A stretch of DNA of 19,105 nt from Lachnospiraceae bacterium (lineage in GTDB: Bacteria > Bacillota > Clostridia > Lachnospirales > Lachnospiraceae): assembly GCA_017475845.1 (NCBI GenBank), contig JAFVEU010000050.1:1-19105 (forward strand), given 5' to 3'. The notes under the pieces were generated by a model. The model ran no database searches. It saw nothing but the letters and a program-made list of their open reading frames with translations, and had not been told where the DNA came from. The first letter of the stretch is position 1, and every line of letters starts with the position of its first letter. Shown one piece after another: positions 5,770 to 12,589 of this stretch. A program made the position numbers and the translations under genes.

Positions 5770-6564
5770 ATGATACATGAAAAAGCAGTGGTGACAGAAA
5801 ACAGGAGACTGGCTGAAGGCGTCTTCAGTACGGTCTTCCGGACAGAGGCAGCCCGGATCAGTAAGGCAGGGCAGTTTGTGATGGTGGGGACCGGCTCGGA
5901 TTCCCGTCTCTTAAAGCGGCCAATAAGCATAAGCGGTGCGGATCCGCTGTCGGGGGAACTGAGGCTCGTATACAGGACAGTGGGCTACGGAACCACGGAG
6001 CTTTCCCTTTCAAAAGAAGGGGATGCCTTTGATATCCTGGGACCGGCAGGGAACGGCTTTCCGGTGGAAAAGGCCTCCGGGAAGAAAAATATCCTCTTAG
6101 TCGCCGGAGGTATCGGGGCCCCGCCGCTTCTCTATCTTTTAAGGGAGCTTAAAAAAACAGGGGCAGGGGGGGACTGTATTACAGCGGTCCTCGGCTACAG
6201 AGGGGAAAAATACGGCCTTTTCTTAAAGGACGAATTCGAAAAAGAGGCGAAGGTAATAATTTCCAGTGATGACGGCAGCGTGGGAGTGCAGGGGACCGTC
6301 ATGGACGCCATAAGGGAGAAGGTCACGGAAGCGGATCTGATCTTTGCCTGCGGACCCCTGGGGATGCTTAAAGCGGTAAAGGGATATGCATCCGAAAAGG
6401 GGATCCCCGCATATATTTCTTTAGAGGAAAAGATGGCCTGCGGTGTGGGGGCCTGTCTCGGCTGTGTAGTAAAGACCGCCGCAGAGGATCCGCATTCACA
6501 CGTGAACAATGCCCGGATCTGTACGGAAGGCCCTGTTTTTGAAGCTTCAGAGGTGATGATATGA
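5770..6564 (+). CDS. pyrK: Dihydroorotate dehydrogenase B, electron-transfer subunit
   Basis: FAD and [2Fe-2S] subunit that passes electrons from PyrD to NAD+. RPISIS (50-55) is the FAD-binding motif, GGIGAPPLLYLL (113-124) and ACGPLGML (193-200) belong to the NAD-binding half. Cys224, Cys229, Cys232 and Cys251 (CGVGACLGC ... RICTEG) bind the iron-sulphur cluster. I chose ATG 5770 (MIHEKAVV; 264 residues, usual family length). An in-frame GTG at 5716 would add 18 residues unlike the family and lies at the predicted transcription start. The last bases overlap pyrD by 4 nt (ATGA), consistent with coupled synthesis of the two subunits. Confidence 0.95.
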   Translation: MIHEKAVVTENRRLAEGVFSTVFRTEAARISKAGQFVMVGTGSDSRLLKRPISISGADPLSGELRLVYRTVGYGTTELSLSKEGDAFDILGPAGNGFPVEKASGKKNILLVAGGIGAPPLLYLLRELKKTGAGGDCITAVLGYRGEKYGLFLKDEFEKEAKVIISSDDGSVGVQGTVMDAIREKVTEADLIFACGPLGMLKAVKGYASEKGIPAYISLEEKMACGVGACLGCVVKTAAEDPHSHVNNARICTEGPVFEASEVMI

Positions 6565-7472
6565 GTGTGGACCTGTCAGTTGATATAGCCGGAGTGAGCT
6601 TTAAGAATCCCGTAATGGACGCATCCGGAACCTTCGGGAGCGGCATGGAGTATTCGGAATTCGTTGACCTGAATAAACTTGGAGCCGTGGTCACCAAGGG
6701 TGTATCGGACTCTCCCTGGGAGGGGAACCAAACCCCCAGGATCGCCGAGACTCCTTCGGGAATGATGAATGCCATAGGACTTCAGAACCCCGGGATCGAT
6801 GTTTTCATAGAGAGGGACCTTAGGTTCCTTGAAGGCTTTGATACCAATGTGATCGTCAATGTCTGCGGCCATACGGAAGAGGAATACCTTAAGGTGGTGG
6901 AAAGACTTGCGGATCAGAAAAGTGTCCGGATGCTGGAGATAAATGTTTCCTGTCCCAACGTTAAGACCGGAGGGATAGCCTTCGGAACGGATGCACGGAT
7001 GCTTGAGCATATAACCTCGGAGATAAAGAAAAAGGCAGCTCAGCCCGTGATAATGAAGCTCTCCCCCAATGTCACGAATATAGCGGAAATGGGGAGAGCC
7101 GCCGAATCGGGAGGAGCCGATGCCATTTCCCTTATAAACACGTTGATGGCAATGAAGATAGATATCCATAAGAGGGATTTTGCCATAGCGAATAAGACCG
7201 GAGGCCTTTCGGGACCTGCCATTAGGCCGGTGGCGGTGAGGATGGTTTATGAAGTGAGCCACGCGGTAAAGGTGCCTGTCATTGGGATGGGAGGTATCAC
7301 AAACGGGGAGGATGCCATAGAATTCATGATGGCCGGCGCTTCCGCAATTGCCGTGGGAATGTATAATTTCCATGATCCGGGAGCAATGCTCAAGGTGATA
7401 AAGGGAATTGAAGACTTCTGCGAAAAAACAGGAGTCAGGGCAGTAAGGGAATTAACAGGCTGCGTCGGATAA
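6561..7472 (+). CDS. pyrD: Dihydroorotate dehydrogenase B, catalytic subunit (class 1B)
   Basis: FMN enzyme that oxidises dihydroorotate to orotate, the fourth pyrimidine step, as a heterotetramer with PyrK. NPVMDASGTFG near the N-terminus, NAIGLQNPG (70-78), NVSCPN with the class 1 catalytic Cys131, the KLSPNV block, GGLSGPA and GMGGI are all present in order. The 303 residues are the usual length. It starts inside the pyrK stop (ATGA overlap), with GAGGTG 8 nt upstream. The presence of PyrK next door supports the NAD-linked 1B type over the fumarate-linked 1A type. No terminator with a T-run follows; a convergent gene ends 11 bp downstream. Confidence 0.96.
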   Translation: MSVDLSVDIAGVSFKNPVMDASGTFGSGMEYSEFVDLNKLGAVVTKGVSDSPWEGNQTPRIAETPSGMMNAIGLQNPGIDVFIERDLRFLEGFDTNVIVNVCGHTEEEYLKVVERLADQKSVRMLEINVSCPNVKTGGIAFGTDARMLEHITSEIKKKAAQPVIMKLSPNVTNIAEMGRAAESGGADAISLINTLMAMKIDIHKRDFAIANKTGGLSGPAIRPVAVRMVYEVSHAVKVPVIGMGGITNGEDAIEFMMAGASAIAVGMYNFHDPGAMLKVIKGIEDFCEKTGVRAVRELTGCVG

Positions 7473-7483
7473 GGGAGGCTGCT

Positions 7484-7930
7484 TCACAGCTCCTCAAAGG
7501 CCACGTTTTTCTTCTTAAGAAGCTCTTTTACCGCATTATCCCAGAGATCATCGATACTGCGATCCAGGGAAAAGGAATTCATGGAGGTTCCGGTGGTCAC
7601 TGTAAGGCCGTTCGGGTCGTATCTTATGATCATGAGAAGAGCCTTGATATCCGCATATTCCGGCATATCACCGAAATCCTCCTTACAGCCGTGAAGCACA
7701 TATTTCATGAAGACAGGAGTGTGTCTGCCCTTTATGATCTCGGTGCAGTTATGCCGTAAAAGCCCCCAGGGGGTATAGCTGTCGAAGGACTGCCTGCCCT
7801 CCGGCCCGTTTTCACCGTCAAAGAAAGTGCTGTCGTAAAGACCGTCGATACTAAAGGCGGCAAAGGTTTTGATAACGGCGTCTTCAAGGGTAAAGCGGTC
7901 AAAGGTGTCCGTCATCAGCATGAGGTTCAT
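7484..7930 (-). CDS. Uncharacterised protein, DUF5721-like
   Basis: No function is known to me. The 148 residues from ATG 7930 contain DTFDRFTLEDAVIKTFAAF, PWGLLRHNCTEIIKGRHTP and a C-terminus TTGTSMNSFSLDRSIDDLW ... VAFEEL. I recall these patterns from the DUF5721 family of Lachnospiraceae. There is no signal peptide or membrane segment, so it is probably cytosolic. The start is uncertain: the frame stays open upstream to TAG 7978 and would encode KIALKIQNVKNF just before the Met, which looks like the family's N-terminus, yet no ATG, GTG or TTG occurs there. No ribosome site precedes ATG 7930, 7921 or 7915. The end is 11 bp from pyrD, convergent. Confidence 0.8.
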   Translation of the reverse strand: MNLMLMTDTFDRFTLEDAVIKTFAAFSIDGLYDSTFFDGENGPEGRQSFDSYTPWGLLRHNCTEIIKGRHTPVFMKYVLHGCKEDFGDMPEYADIKALLMIIRYDPNGLTVTTGTSMNSFSLDRSIDDLWDNAVKELLKKKNVAFEEL

Positions 7931-7972
7931 GAAGTTTTTTACATTTTGTATCTTAAGTGCGATCTTATTTTT

Positions 7973-8001
7973 ATTCTAACGTAATTTGAACATATAGACA
8001 A
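7973..8001 (-). promoter_or_regulatory. Promoter of the DUF5721-like gene
   Basis: On the minus strand TTGTCT (8001-7996), a 17-bp spacer and TAGAAT (7978-7973). The predicted start is near 7966, only 36 nt before ATG 7930. It interlocks with the divergent degV promoter. Confidence 0.55.
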
Positions 8002-8014
8002 CAGATGCTATAAT
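7986..8014 (+). promoter_or_regulatory. degV promoter
   Basis: TTGAAC (7986-7991), 17-bp spacer, TATAAT (8009-8014), with TGC just before the -10, making it also an extended -10. The predicted start is near 8021, giving a leader of about 53 nt. Confidence 0.85.
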
Positions 8015-8073
8015 GATACGGTTTTATACGGATCTCCCGCGTACAGGCGGGGATCGCAAGGAAGGTGTTTACC

Positions 8074-8913
8074 GTGAAGATAAGATTGGTCGCAGACAGC
8101 TGCTGCGAATTTCCGGAAGAGATCAGTAATAAATACGAATGCATAAGGGTTCCGCTTACGATACAGATCGGGGATCATACCGTGACGGATGATGAGAGCT
8201 TTGACCAGAAGGATTTCTTAAGGCGTGTGGCGGAATATCCGAAATGTCCCAAATCCTCCTGCCCTTCTCCCGAAATGTTCATGAAGGCATATGAGGGTGA
8301 TGCGGATTATATTTTTGTGTCCACCCTTTCCGCCGAACTCTCAGGTTCATATAACAGCGCAGAGCTGGGACGCAAGCTCTATGAGGAAGAGGGCGGAAAG
8401 AATAAAATCCACGTATTCAATTCCCGCTCCGCATCAGGAGGCGAAATGCAGGTCCTGATCAAGGCTGTGGAATGTATGGAAGAGGGCCTGAGCTTTGAGG
8501 AGACGGTGGAAAGAACGGAGGATTTTGCCGAAAATAAGCTGAACACCTTTTTTGTTCTGGAGAGCCTGGAGACCCTGAGAAAGAACGGGAGGCTGTCCAG
8601 ATTAAAGAGCCTGGCCGCATCTGCCCTTAATATAAAGCCTGTATGTGCCGGGGACAAGGGAACCATAGTGCAGCTGGCCCTTGCAAGAGGCATGAAGAAC
8701 GCTCTTTCGAAGATGATAGATATCTCTTTGGAAAAGGTAAGGAATACGGAAGAGAGGATACTCTTCATAACCCACTGCAACTGCAGGAAAAGAGCGGAGG
8801 AGGTGCTTTCCTCCTATGTTGAAAAAGCTAAGTTTGCAAAGACCTACATTTTAGATACCGCCGGTATCAGTTCACTCTATGCCGGTGACGGGGGGATCAT
8901 CGTTACGCTGTAA
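8074..8913 (+). CDS. DegV-family fatty-acid-binding protein
   Basis: DegV proteins bind a fatty acid; FakB members present it to the kinase FakA for phosphorylation and use in phospholipids. The 279-residue product starts MKIRLVADSCCEFPEE at GTG 8074, with an AAGGAAGG site about 8 nt before it. An in-frame GTG at 8065 is part of that site. Family blocks are SSCPSPEMF, VSTLSAELSGSYNSAELG, FVLESLETLRKNGRLS and IKPVCAGDKGTI. Whether this copy works with a FakA cannot be told, because none is in the window. Its last 42 bp overlap the end of the convergent LytTR gene, and no terminator lies between them. Confidence 0.92.
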   Translation: MKIRLVADSCCEFPEEISNKYECIRVPLTIQIGDHTVTDDESFDQKDFLRRVAEYPKCPKSSCPSPEMFMKAYEGDADYIFVSTLSAELSGSYNSAELGRKLYEEEGGKNKIHVFNSRSASGGEMQVLIKAVECMEEGLSFEETVERTEDFAENKLNTFFVLESLETLRKNGRLSRLKSLAASALNIKPVCAGDKGTIVQLALARGMKNALSKMIDISLEKVRNTEERILFITHCNCRKRAEEVLSSYVEKAKFAKTYILDTAGISSLYAGDGGIIVTL

Positions 8914-9641
8914 TTCGGCGCTCCGTTTCTTCCAGTATTTTAAGATACCCGGTTTTGCAAAGATCGAGAATTTAATTATCGCACCGTTTGACATCCTGAA
9001 GGAATTGCCGGACACGGAAACCACCTCCCTGATGTTGATAACGGTGCTTTTTGATATCTGCATGAAGTCCCTCAGGTCTCCGGGCATGGACCGGATGAAG
9101 TCATTTATCCTGCCGAAGGAGCGGAAATACCTGTCTCCCGTCAGGGCAAAGGAAAGAACTCCATTCTTTTCAATGATATAGATGATCTCCTCCCGAAGGA
9201 CATAAAGGGTTTCACCGTCTCCCCTCAATTCTATCTTTTCGGGATGACTGTTCTTGAACTTAAGAGCCAGATCTATGGCTGCCCGGTAATCCCCTTCCTA
9301 AGAGGTTTATCCAGATAGTGGATATTATCAAAACCAAAGCGGGGATCCGTACCGTACCTGTCCCTGTAGTTCAATTCACCGGAACAGAGAAAGACGGGAT
9401 AATCGCATCCCTTCTTTATCATATCGAAGGCCACCATCATACCGTCCCGTTTTTCATGGACATCGATAAAGACCAGGTCGTATTTTTCCATAAAAGGGAA
9501 AAAGGCCCTTTCATTTCCGTAGGTCTCAAAATACAGCGCGTCATTAAGGGATGCACGGTAAGAGGACTCCCTGTATAAAAGCCTTTCCGCCTGCTTTCTG
9601 TCAGCAGGATTTTCATCAAGTAATGCCAGATAGATAGCCAT
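8872..9641 (-). pseudogene. LytTR-type response regulator split by a one-base frameshift
   Basis: Two reading frames together make one receiver-LytTR regulator of about 256 residues. The receiver half runs from ATG 9641 (MAIYLALLDENPADRKQ) to a TAG at 9275-9273. It has all key residues: Asp9/Glu10, phospho-acceptor Asp60 (LVFIDVHE), Ser87 and Lys112 (YLDKPL). After GGGG (9294-9291) the -1 frame continues as GDYRAAIDLALKFKN and on into the LytTR DNA-binding domain (ISKSTVINIREVVSV), ending at TGA 8874-8872. One missing G would explain the break. A sequencing error, recent mutation or programmed shift cannot be told apart here. The ATG lies 4 nt after the DUF1294 stop with no clear ribosome site, so translation is probably coupled. 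No histidine kinase is adjacent. Confidence 0.8.
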
Positions 9642-9645
9642 GATT

Positions 9646-9945
9646 TCACATAAAAGAAAAATTAAAGGGTGAGAAAAAGAGAAGAGCCAGTACCGCTGCC
9701 ACATGTATCACAAGTATCAGCGGCATTCCGATCACAAATTTAAGCTTATGGGTCTTATGGTGGAAAAGGCGCATGCCCAACAGACATCCCAGAGCCCCCC
9801 CGAGGAGGGCCGGGATGAACAGGGAAAACTCGCTCATGCGCCAGTAATTCCGCTCTGCTTTTTTCTTGTCGATCAACATCTGGATAAAGCCCCAGAGGTT
9901 TACCACCAGAAGGTATATTCCGATGGGGAGAAAAAGGGTCTTCAT
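9646..9945 (-). CDS. DUF1294 small membrane protein
   Basis: 99-residue integral membrane protein with about three hydrophobic segments (roughly residues 3-23, 43-60 and 71-94). DUF1294 signatures are NLWGFIQMLIDKKKAERN, WRMSE near residue 35, LLGGALGCLLGM and a HHKTHKLKF motif. The family has no established function. AAGG stands about 9 nt before the ATG. It follows argG by 30 nt and precedes the LytTR regulator by 4 nt on the same strand, so the three are probably co-transcribed. Small membrane proteins paired with LytTR regulators act as inhibitors in some LytTR regulatory systems. That parallel is speculative here, because this regulator also has a receiver domain. Confidence 0.88.
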   Translation of the reverse strand: MKTLFLPIGIYLLVVNLWGFIQMLIDKKKAERNYWRMSEFSLFIPALLGGALGCLLGMRLFHHKTHKLKFVIGMPLILVIHVAAVLALLFFSPFNFSFM

Positions 9946-9975
9946 TTTTTGACCTTATCTGAAAGTCAAGAACTT

Positions 9976-11190
9976 TCAAACCTTCTGCATTTTCATTGCT
10001 CTGACCTTGGTGGAAAGGCCAAAGAGTGTTATAAAGCCCTGAGCATCATGATGGTCGTAGAGATCGCCGGTCTTAAAGGAAGCAAGGCTCTCGTTGTAAA
10101 GGGAATAGGGTGAGGATTCACCGCACTTGATGATATTGCCCTTGTACAGCCTGAACTTTACTTCTCCGGTGACATATTCCTGAGTGCTTTCGATGAAGGC
10201 ACAGAGAGCCTCCCTTAAAGGTGTGAACCACTTTCCTTCATATACGAGCTGGGCAAGCTCGTCACTTAAGTGCTTCTTGACCCTTGCGCATTCCCTGTCA
10301 AGTATCAGTTCTTCAAGCTGTTCGTGGGCTGCATAGAGAATGGTGCCGCCTGGGGTCTCATAGACACCGCGGCTCTTCATGCCCACAACCCTGTTTTCCA
10401 CTATATCTATTATACCGACACCGTGCTTTCCGCCCAGGGTATTTAACTCACGGATTATATCGGAAACCTTCATTTTCTTTCCGTTCACGGAAACGGGAAC
10501 ACCCTTTTCAAATTCCATGGTCACATATTCGGATTCATCCGGAGCATCCTCGGGCCTTACTCCCAGTACAAGAAGATGCTTGAAGTTGGGTTCTTTCGCA
10601 GGATCCTCCAGCTCCAGTCCCTCGTGGCTGATATGCCAGAGATTCCTGTCGCGGCTGTAGGATGAATCGGCGCTGAAGGGCAGGTCAATGCCGTGCTGCC
10701 TGCAGTATTCGATCTCTGATTCCCTGGAATCCATTTTCCATGCGGGGTCACGCCATGCGGCGATGATCTTGAGATCGGGAGCAAGGGCCTTGATCCCAAG
10801 CTCGAAGCGGATCTGGTCGTTTCCTTTTCCGGTGGCGCCGTGGCAGATTGCAACCGCGTTTTCTTTCCGGGCGATCTCCACCAGCTTCTTTGCGATAAGG
10901 GGCCTTGCCATTGAGGTGCCGAGAAGATACTGGTTCTCATATACAGCGTGGGCCTGGACACAGGGGAGGATATATTCATCAGCGAATTCGTCCACAACAT
11001 CCTCAATGTAGAGCTTTGCGGCTCCGCAGGATTTTGCCCTCTCTTCCAGATGGTCCAGCTCTTCCTCCTGTCCGCAGTCTATGCATACGCATACAACGTC
11101 GTAGTCATAGGTTTCTTTTAACCAGGGGATGATGGCGGTTGTATCCAGTCCTCCCGAATATGCAAGTATTACTTTTTCTTTTTCAGACAT
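9976..11190 (-). CDS. argG: Argininosuccinate synthase
   Basis: Joins citrulline and aspartate with ATP to give argininosuccinate, the next-to-last arginine step, in the cytosol. I chose ATG 11190 (MSEKEKVILAYSGGLDTTA; 404 residues, normal length), with AAGGAAG 7 nt upstream. The longer frame to 11343 runs through the promoter and leader. The ATP-binding SGGLDT (12-17), CHGATGKGNDQIRFE and the citrulline/aspartate-binding region are intact. It is transcribed divergently from argC, across a region with ArgR-type boxes. argH, its usual partner, is not in the window. DUF1294 and LytTR genes follow downstream. Confidence 0.97.
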   Translation of the reverse strand: MSEKEKVILAYSGGLDTTAIIPWLKETYDYDVVCVCIDCGQEEELDHLEERAKSCGAAKLYIEDVVDEFADEYILPCVQAHAVYENQYLLGTSMARPLIAKKLVEIARKENAVAICHGATGKGNDQIRFELGIKALAPDLKIIAAWRDPAWKMDSRESEIEYCRQHGIDLPFSADSSYSRDRNLWHISHEGLELEDPAKEPNFKHLLVLGVRPEDAPDESEYVTMEFEKGVPVSVNGKKMKVSDIIRELNTLGGKHGVGIIDIVENRVVGMKSRGVYETPGGTILYAAHEQLEELILDRECARVKKHLSDELAQLVYEGKWFTPLREALCAFIESTQEYVTGEVKFRLYKGNIIKCGESSPYSLYNESLASFKTGDLYDHHDAQGFITLFGLSTKVRAMKMQKV

Positions 11191-11216
11191 GGCAGATCTT
11201 CCTTTCAATATGATAA

Positions 11217-11265
11217 TGCGTATCTGTCCGGAACAGTCTGTTGATGTGCGTCTGTCCGGAACAGT
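11217..11265 (-). repeat. Tandem 15-bp repeat in the argG leader
   Basis: The same 15-mer (TCTGTCCGGAACAGT on the plus strand) occurs at 11223-11237 and 11251-11265, 28 bp apart, each preceded by TGCG. In argG RNA each copy can form a 4-bp stem (CUGU/ACAG) with a UCCGG loop. The core UCCGGA is self-complementary. Confidence 0.7.
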
Positions 11266-11282
11266 AATGATAATGCTTTCAT

Positions 11283-11312
11283 ATGATACAACCATAAGTA
11301 TGGAAATGTAAA
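11283..11312 (-). promoter_or_regulatory. argG promoter
   Basis: On the minus strand TTTACA (11312-11307), 18-bp spacer, TATCAT (11288-11283). The predicted start is near 11276, giving an 86-nt leader. ArgR-type box 1 lies just upstream of the -35. Confidence 0.6.
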
Positions 11313-11318
11313 CAGTTT

Positions 11319-11336
11319 TCTGCATATTTTTGCAGA
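11319..11336. promoter_or_regulatory. ArgR-type operator (ARG box 1)
   Basis: An 18-bp inverted repeat with 6-bp arms TCTGCA and TGCAGA around an AT-only core. It fits the ARG box pattern TGnAT-(A/T)-ATnCA. It sits 6 bp upstream of the argG -35, and 12 bp from box 2. Confidence 0.65.
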
Positions 11337-11348
11337 TTCTCAAAAAAA

Positions 11349-11387
11349 TCTTGCATAATATACAGAATTATTGTATATTTATGCAAT
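11349..11387. promoter_or_regulatory. Paired ArgR-type operators (ARG boxes 2 and 3)
   Basis: Two 18-bp boxes, 11349-11366 (core TTGCATAATATACA) and 11370-11387 (ATTGTATATTTATGCAAT), separated by exactly 3 bp. This is the spacing known for ArgR/AhrC operator pairs. They also form a larger inverted repeat with each other. They cover the -35 and -10 of the predicted argC promoter, so arginine-loaded ArgR would block it. Confidence 0.75.
11351..11379 (+). promoter_or_regulatory. argC operon promoter
   Basis: TTGCAT (11351-11356), 17-bp spacer, TATATT (11374-11379), lying within ARG boxes 2 and 3. The predicted start is near 11386, so the leader before argC is about 150 nt. In it, TTCAAA..GCC (11464-11474) can pair with GGC.TTTGAA (11486-11495). 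Confidence 0.6.
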
Positions 11388-11536
11388 CATTTTTACATGA
11401 CAGATCCCGTTCTTTGGATTATGATGATACAGACGCCAAAAGTCCGGACAGCGGTTGAGCTTATTCAAAAAGCCGTTTGACTATGGGCGTTTGAACTTGT
11501 TCTATATTAAGGAACCTTTTGAAAGGAATCACGGAA

Positions 11537-12577
11537 ATGATCAAAGCAGGAATAATAGGTGCAACGGGTTATGCGGGAAACGAGATAGTACGTCTCCTTT
11601 CTTCTCACAGGGAAACCGGGATAGAATGGCTGGTCTCCAAAAGCTATAAGGGACAGCAGTATGCAGATATATACAGAAATTTCTGCGATATCATTGATAT
11701 GGAATGCCTGGGAAATGATATCGATGCCCTCCTTGACAGGGTGGATGTGGTGTTTACAGCCACACCCCAGGGCTTCCTTGCATCCATTCTAAATAAGAAA
11801 ATGCTGGAGAAGGCAAGATTCATCGATCTCTCCGCAGATTACCGGATAAAGGATGTGGGGGTATATGAGGAATGGTATAAGATCGGACACGGATCCCCGG
11901 AGCTTATTGAAGAGGCGGTTTACGGTCTCTGTGAGGTGAACAGGGATAAGATAAGGAACACAAGGCTCCTTGCGAATCCGGGATGCTATACCACCTGCTC
12001 CATACTTACAGCCTATCCTCTGGTGAAGGAGCATCTTATAGATCCTGCAACTCTTGTGATAAACGCTCTTTCCGGAGTGTCCGGTGCGGGAAGAGGCGCC
12101 AAGGTTAACAATCTCTTCTGTGAAGTCAATGAGAACGCAAAGGCATACGGAGTGGGCACCCACCGGCATACCCCGGAGATAGAGGAACAGCTTTCCTACG
12201 CCTATGGAGAAAAGATCACGATAAGCTTTACTCCCCATCTTGTTCCCATGAACAGAGGGATACTGGTGACAGAGACTGCTTCTCTTATTGAGGGAGCAGA
12301 CGAGGACAGCATCAGGAAGGCATATGAAAAGCATTTCGGAAAGGAAAGCTTTATAAGGCTTATGAAGAACGGAACCAATCCCGAGACCAGGTTTGTGGAA
12401 GGAAGTAATTATACGGATATCGGATTTAAGGTTGACAGACGCACAAACAGGGTTATTATGATGGGTGCGCTGGATAATCTGGTTAAGGGTGCAGCGGGTC
12501 AGGCAGTCCAGAATATGAATATCATGTTCGGTTTTGATGAAAGCGAAGGCCTGAGGGCAGTTCCCATGGTACCTTAA
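11537..12577 (+). CDS. argC: N-acetyl-gamma-glutamyl-phosphate reductase
   Basis: NADPH-dependent reduction of N-acetylglutamyl phosphate to the semialdehyde, the third step to ornithine. From ATG 11537 it has 346 residues, with AAAGGA about 10 nt upstream. An in-frame TTG at 11519 is less likely. GIIGATGYAG (5-14) is the nucleotide-binding motif, Cys150 in LANPGCYTT is the nucleophile and His211 in THRHTPEIE the active-site base. LSGVSGAGRGA is also conserved. First gene of argC-GNAT-argJ-argB-argD and directly downstream of the ArgR-type operators. Confidence 0.97.
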   Translation: MIKAGIIGATGYAGNEIVRLLSSHRETGIEWLVSKSYKGQQYADIYRNFCDIIDMECLGNDIDALLDRVDVVFTATPQGFLASILNKKMLEKARFIDLSADYRIKDVGVYEEWYKIGHGSPELIEEAVYGLCEVNRDKIRNTRLLANPGCYTTCSILTAYPLVKEHLIDPATLVINALSGVSGAGRGAKVNNLFCEVNENAKAYGVGTHRHTPEIEEQLSYAYGEKITISFTPHLVPMNRGILVTETASLIEGADEDSIRKAYEKHFGKESFIRLMKNGTNPETRFVEGSNYTDIGFKVDRRTNRVIMMGALDNLVKGAAGQAVQNMNIMFGFDESEGLRAVPMVP

Positions 12578-12589
12578 AAAGGCGGTAAT

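Noticed and set aside
6576..7373. A 265-codon open frame opposite pyrD
   Set aside because: Antisense to a certain gene, with a His/Gly-rich product lacking any recognisable motif.
7475..7495. A terminator between pyrD and the DUF5721-like gene
   Set aside because: GAGG-CTG can pair with CAG-CCTC with a 2-nt bulge, but neither strand has a T-run after it.
9961..9977. A hairpin GAAAGT/ACTTTC just after argG
   Set aside because: Only 6 bp and AT-rich, no T-run, and it lies within a 30-nt gap between apparently co-transcribed genes.
11388..11536. A leader peptide or T-box in the 150-nt argC leader
   Set aside because: No T-box sequence or Arg-codon-rich short reading frame with a ribosome site was found. 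The short frame from TTG 11455 has no such features and overlaps the argC start.
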